This document shows positions 55,381 through 64,000 of a DNA stretch of 64,000 bases, in pieces. The DNA lies in assembly GCA_021234155.1 (NCBI GenBank), contig JAJEKV010000026.1:2788001-2852000 (forward strand), given 5' to 3'. The stretch's first letter is position 1, and every line of letters starts with the position of its first letter. The position numbers and the translations under genes are program-made. The stretch comes from Isoetes taiwanensis (taxonomy: Eukaryota; Streptophyta; Lycopodiopsida; Isoetales; Isoetaceae). The notes beneath the pieces were generated by a model. It did no database searches and was not told the origin of the DNA. It worked only from the letters and a program-made list of their open reading frames with translations.

Positions 55381-55869
55381 CATGTCTTTGCAAATGTTTA
55401 TTTACAATCATTTATGAAGATGCGATGCCCCATTACATGTTCATAGAACCTTTCATCAATTCATAGAAGCTTCCCATTCTAACATTTGACAAGTTCCAAA
55501 TAGACTCCCATGGCTTGCACGTCTAGACGTGATCTAACATAGAGTTTGGTGTAGTCTCGAGGACTGGCCATCTCTCATTCGATATCCTTCCAATTTCGTG
55601 GACTAAAAGTGACGCATTGGCCTCGTATATTCTGTCGTTCTAAAGTTGTATCACGGCAACATACACACTACTATTGACTTATGTGTTAACATTTCTAGCT
55701 TCTGGGCCATGGCTAGTATACTGATGCCATCTGCAATGTTGTCAGCGCTTGCTCTTCCATAAGGAATCTAGAGGCGCATGGAACAGTGTAAGTTGTCAGT
55801 GAAATGTAATTTCTTTGGCCTTATAAGATCATGAATAAATATTTATACAAGAAATTTATCGCGGCGGCC

Positions 55870-58800
55870 AAGGCCACCTGGAGGTGGACAGGATGGACCC
55901 ATATGTCGATCTATATGATGACATACAGCAGCACGAGGGGATGGGCAGAGTCATGCTCCTTGGAGACTTCAATGCGCGGACAGGGGTGGAACAGGCCATG
56001 CGGCTGGACCCCCTCGCGGATGACGTGCTGTAGTTGCATCCTACAGAGGCAGCTTTGCACACCCAGACCGATGACAACCAAAGCCACCCGGGCCGCGCCA
56101 GACAATTGCCCGATGTGCGCATCTTTGACCCGCCATATACAATGGCCCTCTTCCCACTCGGTACACTTGAAGACGTGATAATCACGGGCGGAACTAGTGT
56201 CGAATTATGTCATAGTGGCACAGATGTACACCTTGTCACCATTTTCACGCCTAAGCACGTATAGGACGGTGGAGGTCGACCGTGATCACCTCCCACTTAT
56301 GTGAAGCTGGCCGCCACGCCCCCTCAAAGAGCATCTTTGGCCGCACTTCTGGCGCTTTGGATTATGAGCAGCGAGGATTACGCCGACATGCTTACGTAAG
56401 CCCCCCCGACAGCTCTAAAGGCCTATCACGGAGAGCAACAACCGATTCGCCTGGTTGAGCCTCGCATGGGGCGTATTGTGTGTGCTTTGGGAGATCTCCC
56501 CCAGGCCGTGAGGCCACCTTCCCCGCTGCAATGATGGTTTGATGTCGGTAAGAACGAAACGCCGGGCCTCCGTTTCATCGCGGGATCGTGACACGCGAAA
56601 GCCAAAGCCACCAGCCATTACCGGTACCTTCCTCCAAGGAAACAAAGGCAAGGTACATGGCAAGGCACCAAGGAGAAATGTTCGCCCTCTTGGACGCCCA
56701 TCCGAGAACTTTACGGCGCGGGGTACTCGCAGCCAGCCACGACCCTAGGGGAACATCATTTAGTGCAATGGGAGGCGATTGCAACAAGCGGCTTTATGAT
56801 CCCCTCGAACACGGACGAGATGTGCCCCCGCAACATGGCCCAATTCCGGTGATCACAAAAGAAGTTGTCGAAGAGGGGCTGCGAGTGCTGGCTAATGGAA
56901 GGCGGCAGAACTTGGACTGCCACCAGTTTTTTAGTTGCTCAAGTGGGCGTGACAGCCCATGGTGCCTATCCTTGATGCAATCGTTCAACAGTATTTGCAA
57001 GAGGGTTTTCCCCATCATAGACCACAAGCGAGGGGTTGTTCCGATCTACAAGGCGGGGACCCGACTTTGTCCGACCAATTACGAACCATCATGGTCATTT
57101 CGATTTGCCAAGCCGTATCGCGGACATTGGTAACCGGGATGGGCAAGAGGCCCGAAGTCGGGGCACTTACCCAAAAGCAGGCTTACGACCCCGACATTCT
57201 AACCATTGATCACATCTTTACCTCGAGAGCCTAGTCGAGGGGCCGGCCAGCAGAACCGTCGGGGAGGACTCAGCTTTGCTGTTTTGTGGAAAAGTTATGG
57301 GCGATTTGCACCATCTCGGGGCTCCCTATGGATCTGCAGTAACGCAAAGTATAGACTCACGAGAGCTGCAGGCCGCATACAACCGAAGGGACAGCCATTT
57401 GCCCGAGGCATTGAGTTAGGCAAGGTTGTCCTCTCTCACCCACACTCTTTGGACTTTACATTGACCCGGTTGGAAGCCCGGCTTGCCGCCAATCGGAGGA
57501 TCGGTGATACAACTCTGCACCAGGTCATCCGGCAGCCTCATCTATGCCGTTGATGTGGACCTCTTTGGCCCATACACCGAGGGCATGCAGCACACCTAGA
57601 TGCCCCCTCGGCATATTCTCGCGCAGCGACGGACATGCGGTCAACCCCCAAGACTAAGGTGGTCCTTATATCCTCCTCAAGGCCATCCAAAGACCTCCGG
57701 CCGCTAACTTATCAGGGCAGATGGTAGAGGTCACACCCGGCTAAAGCACGGGGTGGAATTTCCGCCCTCAATGTATTGGGATGCATCCATTTGCCTTCGG
57801 GTGACCGCAGTTGGAAGGCGCCAGACGCTAATGCAAAACAATAGTCACAGGCGTAGCCAGATGACTAGGGCCACCAAATACATTTGTTCCCGCACCGTGG
57901 AGCCAGTTCTTCCGTATGGGGTCGAGGTGTGGGGCCCAAAGGGTCTTTTGGTGACTTGGAACGACTTAGAGCAGATCCGTAAGGCATTTTTGACGCTGGG
58001 CACTTGGGGTCAAGCCCTCGCCCATATCGATCTTGTTGCGGAGACAAGATTCATGCCCCCGCAAAGATGCGGTCCTCGATAGACACATTGTTTATTTCCG
58101 TAAGGTGGCGGCATGGGCGACACTCGCCCTGCACTTGGCTTGTTGTGGCGATGAGCCCGCAACCACTTCGAGGCTTGTTGGAAGGACAAGAGAGTTTCAG
58201 TGGTCAGGGCCGAACGTAGATTCGCATATAGGTGCGTCCAAAACCTACGCATGCCGGGATAGGCCGAGGGGTACTTGGACTCTTGCTTCCTGGGGAAGCT
58301 CTGGGACCACCATGCTCTAGAACAGGTAAAGGTGGCACACTACAAATAGCACGTCAACCCCACCCTGGTTCGAGGCCCACAGCTCTACCTGCGTTCTCAT
58401 TTGCCCATGAAGAAGCACATGATCATCGCGTCCATTCGGACAGGGGTCCACCATCTTCGGCTTGAGATGGGTCGGTGGGTTGGAGAGCCGTGCCAGGACA
58501 GGCTTTGTCAGTGTTGCCCGCTGGGGGTTGTTGAGGATGAAAGCCATGCCTTCCGTGAGCAGTCCCGACCTATAGTCAAATTCTGGACTCGCTACATTCT
58601 CTTGGTGCGACACAGGTTCCGCCCGCACGAAGCTACTCAAGACGTCGGGCCTCGATCCCTTGGCTCCTACCTCCAGGAAGTTTTGGATCTGCGGACTCAC
58701 CTCTGCCTCCGGGCGCCTACCTGAGGTGCCGGGAATTCATGTGTATATGTATATTTGTACAGCTGCCAGCAGGTTTGTTGCTGCGACGGTTTTTCCCTCC

Positions 58801-58920
58801 TAAAGGGGGGTTTTTTAATTCGGGTAGCAACGGGATTGCTGCACCCATGTAATTTGGGTCCCATAGGCCGATTGGCCTCCGCGGACGATAAAAGAACCTT
58901 CCTTCCTTCCTTCTTTCTTT
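55870..58920 (+). pseudogene. Degenerate LINE (non-LTR retrotransposon)
   Basis: Pieces in changing frames follow LINE order. The endonuclease domain reads RVMLLGDFNARTG (55950-55985) and then TLEDVIITGG. RT fragments include RGVVPIYKAG (57030-57060), TIMVISICQAVSRTLV (57085-57130) and an ILTIDHIFTSRA-type block (57200-57230). A later part reads LPYGVEVWGP and TWNDLEQIRKAFLT (57910-57990). A cysteine-rich C-terminus reads DRLCQCCPLGVVEDESHAF (58495-58555). The 3' end is a TTCC/TTTC-rich tail (58898-58920). Stops and frameshifts throughout mean it is long dead. The precise 5' end is unclear. Confidence 0.8.
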
Positions 58921-59689
58921 AACAACACTTTAGTTCAGAATCCAAGTATTATGAACATATCTTTGCCGTGGTAAAGAGATGAATTTTTTCAACAAACAAC
59001 CCACTAATTAGTCAACTATTTCAACATCTCTCTTTTCACTGTCATAGATGTTGATGTTCAATCTTCTAAGCATAAATCTTGAAAATCCCCTAAGCATATA
59101 GTTTGTGATTGGATAAGGGAAGTATATAATGGGTTACTTTTCTTACAATTTTCTTAGAAATAAACTTGAAAAATCATGTTTCTGTGTTATTGAGTTTTTA
59201 TTAGTGTGTGATTGTATTGCTATTTGATGGGTCCAACTAATTAATTATGTGTGTGTCCGTAAGTAAGGAAATTGAAACACAATAATCTATTGTGAGTTAC
59301 TATGTTTATGCAAAAATTAAAAACTTTGATCTATGGTGCATTTATCTTAACATATATAAACCTCAAGGGCAAGATTCTTTTTCCGGAAGGAAAAAATAGG
59401 GAGAGAAAAAAAAACTGCAAAATTCTCTGGTACTGACAACGGAGCACTGCCTTAGCTATCCGGTGCCAACCGCAGCTATTCGGCGCCATAGCCGCCGCCA
59501 TGATTCCGCTAGGCCAGGCCAGCCTGCCGTGTTTCGATGGTGATGGCGCCCCTTTTTCCTCACTCCTACAGCAGCTATTTTTGTTTTGGGCACCGCCTTG
59601 CGAAAACCATGGCAACATAATCCGGTCCAGCATCAAGATTGCATAATCAAGCTCCACATGCCGGAATGCAGGATGGGGCTACTTAGTTG

Positions 59690-59955
59690 AGTTCCTCAAA
59701 TCCCGTGTCCTGGACATCAGGTTTCAGTTTTCACCTTTTGCTTTTTGTTTCCATATGTAACATGCCTGATTCACATTTGTTTCATATCAGGACTTTGGGA
59801 AGGATACATATCGGTATGATTCTCTTATTCCTAACCAAAACGTTCATGAATTATGTTTAAAGAGTTTCTTCAGGACATTGGCAGCTGCAGACAATGCAGT
59901 AATGCTAGTAGATGCTGGCAAAGGCTTAGAGCCACAGACAAGAAAGTTTTTCGAG
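59690..59955 (+). pseudogene. Peptide-chain release factor 3-like exons
   Basis: Two small exons join cleanly. GACTTTGGGAAGGATACATATCG (about 59790-59812) is followed by a GTATGA donor. Then, after a TTTCTTCAG acceptor, 59874-59955 reads [20 protein letters not shown] and QTRKFFE before a GTAATATG donor. This matches the GTPase G3-G4 segment of RF3 (prfC), the organellar type in plants, which recycles RF1/RF2 after termination. A degraded preceding exon with CCTGGACATCAG (like the DTPGHxDF motif) lies at 59690-59726. The rest of the protein is not in the window in recognisable form, so I treat it as a fragment. Confidence 0.65.
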
Positions 59956-60522
59956 GTAATATGAAAGAGGGCCAACTTTAGAGCTAACATTGCTTGCCTT
60001 TGTATATACATCTGGAGAGGAACTTATCTCAAATATGCAGTAGAGAACTCAGAGTTCTATTTGGCAGTCTTTGACAAATATGCGAGGGCATAGTTTAGAG
60101 TCTGTAAGCAATAAAGATTTTTGTTGCATGAATAAACAAGCTATTGGGACTATAATATGGTCTGTTAAAGTCCTATGTACCTCTTGAAAAGCTTAACAGG
60201 TTATCTGACCACCTTGAGATTTGTATTTGCAAATGTTCCCACATAAATTCTGTTAAAGATGTATTTGATCCATAGGCCAGATTTTGGTTCTGCATGTTTC
60301 ATTTTTCCCAACTTTGTTGGCTTTTACATTGGAAATTCATATACAGTAGGTTCAAGACAACTTCATGGTAACCCAGACTGGACTTGAGAACGGGCATATG
60401 CTCAACCTCCAGTAGATTTGGTTAGGCACACATTAGAATAGTGTCCTGTCGTGCCCATTTGTTAGCTATATATGCAAGTTGATAAAGTTGACTAATAATC
60501 CTAGAACATCCAATTGGTTGCA

Positions 60523-60879
60523 GATTATGCAATTGGAGCAAGGGGCAATGGCAAGGTCATGTCTGAGAGCAATGTGTTCATTGCAGGAACAAAAAGGGAA
60601 GTGACTCCTTGGCATGAAAACATGGGACCAGATTTTGACAATAGTGCAACTATTCAGTCTTCTAATGATCTGCTGCTAAATAGCTCCACTTTTCAGAAGA
60701 TGCAAGGCCTTGATCCTGCTCATGCTGGTGCCATAAGTACTAGCTTGACCCCCCAATATGAGAGCAGTGCTCATTATCCACCTGTTCATCCCACTAGCAC
60801 TTTGGCTGCGCGTGTGCAGCTCTGCTCTGGAGCTCTCTTTGGCAAAAAATTGGAAGAGTGTCAGCTCTTCCAGATTTAA
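60523..60879 (+). other. Unassigned exon-like open frame
   Basis: Follows a TTGGTTGCAG acceptor and runs to a stop: YAIGARGNGKVMSESNVFIA, EVTPWHENMGPDFDNSATIQ and LARVQLCSGALFGKK-like sequence. I do not recognise it. It could be the last exon of a gene that begins upstream. Confidence 0.35.
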
Positions 60880-60889
60880 TTCCACCTTC

Positions 60890-62990
60890 TAATCCTTTGT
60901 GATCATTCATGTACATTTTGTCCCTCGTTCAAACAGTAGCGTTGGTCTTGAAGCTCTTATTTAGATTTAAATTGATGTAGTTTTTACTGTTCTGAAATGG
61001 TTTTTGTATAATTCTTCCTACTGTTTAGGATTAGCAGATGGTGGTACAGGTATTCAGGGGGGTCTAGGTTCCTGATGATGTCCCCAACCAGCACTCAGGC
61101 ACTCCTCGCCAAGCAGCACGAGCCATCTTTCGGCTGAAATTTTTGCTCCGGGAGGCTTTTAATGCGTTTATTTCTCCACAAATACATTGGATCTCATAAC
61201 CGGCTTCTTACAGAAAGACAATTCTGCTATCTGCATTCGATGTACTACTACCATAAAGGGAGATGTGAAGCATGTGCGAGTATTTTATTGGATATCCTAC
61301 AGATTCCAATCAATGAATTGATGCTTCTCACTCCGGAATGGTCGGTTGATTGGCTTGCTTCTCCTTCGTATAATATGCCCCCTCGTGTCATCCATTCTTC
61401 CCCAGATCTCCCTGCAGTCCCACAGTCCTTGCAATAGGTCCGTTTTATCGCTTTTCCTCTTGTTCTGATCCACTATCTGGTCTGCAGTTTTTTCCTTGTC
61501 CTCTTGTTGTGATCCATCATACTTGGTATGCTGGTTCTTGGTGGGTGATCTCTGTGGTCTTTTTTATTCCATTTGGTTGTATACAGTTCAAGTGCTTTGG
61601 ATTTCTGTTACTCTAAGGCTTCAGGCCATATTTATGTACTTTTTAGTTTATGATTAATAAAATCCTTCCTTTTCCTCAAGAAAAAAAGAAAAGAAAAGTC
61701 ACTATGATATAGATGATGAAGATGAGAGAATAGGTGGCCAATATGGTGGCCTCTTGCATGGCTTGTTTGCTGCTACAACTATGGCAATGAGGACAAACAA
61801 TTGGCTCTTAAAAAAGAAAACTCAATTCTAAAAAAGCTGTGCATCACATATCTCTAGATGGTATTTGATGCTTCAAATATGAATTCTAAGCTAGAAATAC
61901 CTATCTATTCCCCCGTTGAGATCGCAATGAACTTAGAGAAGTTGTCATTCCACTTGATTATGCTGGATCATGTTCTCAAGCATCTGCAACGAAAACACAA
62001 ATGATTCTTAACAAGAAACTAGAGATTCATTGGAGGCCTAAATCTGATAAGCACGCTAAGCTTCGTATGTTCTCTGATGGATAACAGATGATATATAGAT
62101 GAAGGTCCCCATTAAATCTGGCAATCAAAATTGTTGAATTCTTTAGAACAACAGAATGGTCATGCTGTTAAGGTTAGTAGTACATGCAGGAGAAAAACGT
62201 AAGAATGATCTTCCATAGATAGAAGGATACTTCATATCTTAAGTATTCTTACTAACGTCGAACAAGAAATACACCACCAAGACTTATGGTAGAAGATGTA
62301 TGGAGACATCTCAAATTCGGCAATTATAGAAGCGCGAGGAAAACCACGTCCCTTCCCCAAAAGTCACGAAGCAAGTATTTTTCTCAAATGTTGGTCAGGA
62401 TATATCTAAATCCAATGGTGCAAGAAGAGGCCAGGTCATTTTTTCTTATACGTGGATAGGATAGGCTAAGCTTCAAGATAACGTGACACCCAAGGTTAGG
62501 CTGTTGCGCTAAAAAAAAAAAAATTGAAACACAATTAGATATGTTTTGATAATTGCATTTTGTTACATATTGTTATAGTGTAAACAACGATAAATTTCTT
62601 GTCAATACATATATAAAGCAGGTACAATTTGTTTGAGGGTAATATTTCTGCCCCAGGAAAAAACCTGGGCATGATACGTTTACATAAAAAAATAACAAAA
62701 AATAAAAAGTCCGAAAATTCAAGCACTCTCTCCCGTGGCTCTTTACATTCCTTGCCCTGCAAGCCCTTTCCCTGCCTTTCTCAAATGCTGGTGGAGTTGT
62801 GGTTGAGGGCAGGATGCAAAAGCAGCAGCCATGGCCGCCTGCCGAATGGCCTTGGCAGACCTGAGCGCGGAGAGTGGCAAAGAAGAAGCAGATTCGGCAA
62901 TGAAGAAGCAGATTCGGCGGCATCGTGAGCCCTGGATGCCATTTCCGGTGTTGAAAAGGAGCCCAACCAGATTCGCCTCTTTTTCTTGGG
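60890..62990. other. No gene supported
   Basis: A 91-codon frame at 61162-61437 has no recognisable domain. An AATAAAA followed by an A-rich run at 61660-61697 looks like a retroposed tail. 'aagaagcagattcggc' is repeated in tandem at 62880-62920. Confidence 0.45.
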
Positions 62991-62994
62991 CTAT

Positions 62995-63420
62995 CTGATC
63001 TCTGATACCCACTTCTCCCACCTCCTTTTTCTCACGCCCCTGTAAACCATTTCTTCTTCAGCCTGAATCAAAACTCCTGGCTGATTATCTAAATAAGTAG
63101 AAAAGATCTGCTCCTTCTTGGTAGGAATAGTGGTATTCCTGGGGATTAGTACAGTCATAACACCTCCAGCAGTTTCTAGACCAAGGTGTAACATCCACGA
63201 GAAGCAAGTCCTGCACCTTTTCATTTCCTTCACCACTCAAAATAGCAGCCTGCACTGCAGCGACATAAGCTACTGCTTCATCAGGATTGATGCTCTTGCA
63301 GAGCTCCTTTCTTTCTCCCCAACACTAGAAGCCTTTCCAATCCATAAGCAATAGCAGCAGCGGTTGGCTCTTTAATAATCCTCATCCCTCTACCTCTGCG
63401 ATCCATCAAAAAACATCTAC
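62995..63420 (-). pseudogene. HSP70 (HSC70-type) pseudogene with internal deletion
   Basis: The minus strand reads MRIIKEPTAAAIAYGLE (63395-63340, ATPase domain). It then jumps to [14 protein letters not shown] and [19 protein letters not shown] (63305-63210), deleting about 180 residues of the normal protein. It continues with [20 protein letters not shown] and [20 protein letters not shown] (63185-63070, substrate-binding domain). It ends in unrelated sequence with a stop near 62991. Frameshifts lie near 63190 and 63340. No introns are visible at sites where they would be needed, so a processed copy is possible. Confidence 0.88.
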
Positions 63421-64000
63421 TTTTGTTGGGCTTTCTTCTTATATCAGAGGTAAAATATGGGCATTGCCCTCTTCAGCAAAGTATATCAAGGCTCCGGCTT
63501 AAAAAATAATAACAAAGCCATGAGGTAAGCAGGATATCACCAAGTTTTCCTTGGATGAGGAAATCCTTCGGAGAAATATGTGTTGGAGCTAAACTGTGAT
63601 AGTTTTTTCTTGCAGGTCATTGGACCTTTGTTGATGCTAAATATGATGCTAAATGTACGGTATGTTCATAATGTATGTTTACAAAGTCCATCATTTAGCA
63701 TTAACAGAGTGTGGCGGGAATAGGGATGTTTGGCATGTCAATCTCCAACAGCTCTGGGCCCATTACATCCATTGAATGGAAACCAATGCAGACTCTAGAC
63801 TTCCCAAAAGTGAGCGCAGTCTATAGCTATAGCTCCTGACACCACTGCATAACTCTTGGAATTGCATTGTGTTCGCCTAGATTCTAATTTCAGGAATTCA
63901 TTTGTCTGGAAGGGGTATTTTAGCAGACAACAAGCCTCCACATCTTTTGGATGAGCTCCTGCTTCTCTCTAAATTCTTTAATAAGACTTGGTTTGTTCAT
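63421..64000. other. No gene seen
   Basis: No frame or RNA motif is recognisable in this end segment. Confidence 0.5.

Noticed and set aside
56415-58700. Open frames opposite to the LINE remains
   Set aside because: Antisense to the degenerate LINE and GC-rich; no independent evidence.
62573-63021. Overlapping frames around 62.6-63.0 kb
   Set aside because: They arise from a small tandem repeat and GC-rich sequence next to the HSP70 pseudogene; no domain.
1-64000. CRISPR arrays, bacterial operons, ribosome binding sites
   Set aside because: Spliced plant-type genes and retrotransposons show this is eukaryotic nuclear DNA; no array of regularly spaced repeats with unique spacers was seen.

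Overview
The window is nuclear DNA of a land plant. It has spliced genes, Ty1/copia and chromodomain Ty3/gypsy retrotransposons, a CACTA transposase, a hAT-type MITE, a LINE and a plant lectin receptor kinase. Low gene density, deep nesting and the mix of element families suggest a fern or another non-flowering vascular plant with a large genome. That assignment is inference; nothing here fixes the species.

Layout. 0-5 kb: AT-rich sequence, a decayed CACTA TNP2 transposase and, beside it on the same strand, a SET-domain-like fragment. 5-7.2 kb: 5' half of a copia element (gag, protease, integrase) that breaks off in the integrase region. Its apparent continuation (end of integrase, RT, RNase H) resumes on the same strand at 37.2 kb. 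The two break points carry an 11-bp inverted repeat, so about 30 kb may have been inserted into one copia element. That 30 kb holds a SINE-like element, an armadillo-repeat gene fragment, an unassigned minus-strand gene hit by a solo LTR (TSD ATGTT), a ~19-kb gypsy element on the minus strand (11860-30981, TSD TACTT), and a chimera of ABC-transporter and CLU/TSS-like TPR exons. A copia element (13380-19354) sits in the gypsy 3' end, and a 701-bp hAT-type MITE (TSD ATGTTAGC) sits in that copia.

The most remarkable feature is the gypsy element. Its integrase ends in a chromodomain-like segment. Between 5' LTR and gag it carries two extra reading frames, each with its own TATA box. One (27601-28871) starts with a perfect histone H3 tail (MARTKQTARK), runs through a long charged region and ends in a complete histone H3 fold. 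The other (25350-26876) is an unrecognised 508-residue protein with a strongly acidic stretch. A pair of 67-bp palindromes, 190-200 bp apart, lies upstream of each promoter. A retroelement carrying an H3-like protein, a possible acidic partner and a chromodomain integrase looks like a self-contained chromatin module. The copy is damaged (frameshifts, two in-frame stops, altered RT active site), though part of this may be sequencing error.

39-47 kb: a MITE, tandem repeats and a 1.88-kb tandem duplication. 47.1-49.7 kb (minus): a receptor kinase with a B-type lectin domain, seven hydrophobic segments and a non-RD kinase domain, an unusual order for a plant receptor; one frameshift splits it. 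50-55.4 kb: non-coding, with foldback repeats in tandem. 55.9-58.9 kb: a degenerate LINE. 59.7-60.9 kb: exons like plastid peptide-chain release factor 3 and an unassigned exon. 63.0-63.4 kb: an internally deleted HSP70 pseudogene.
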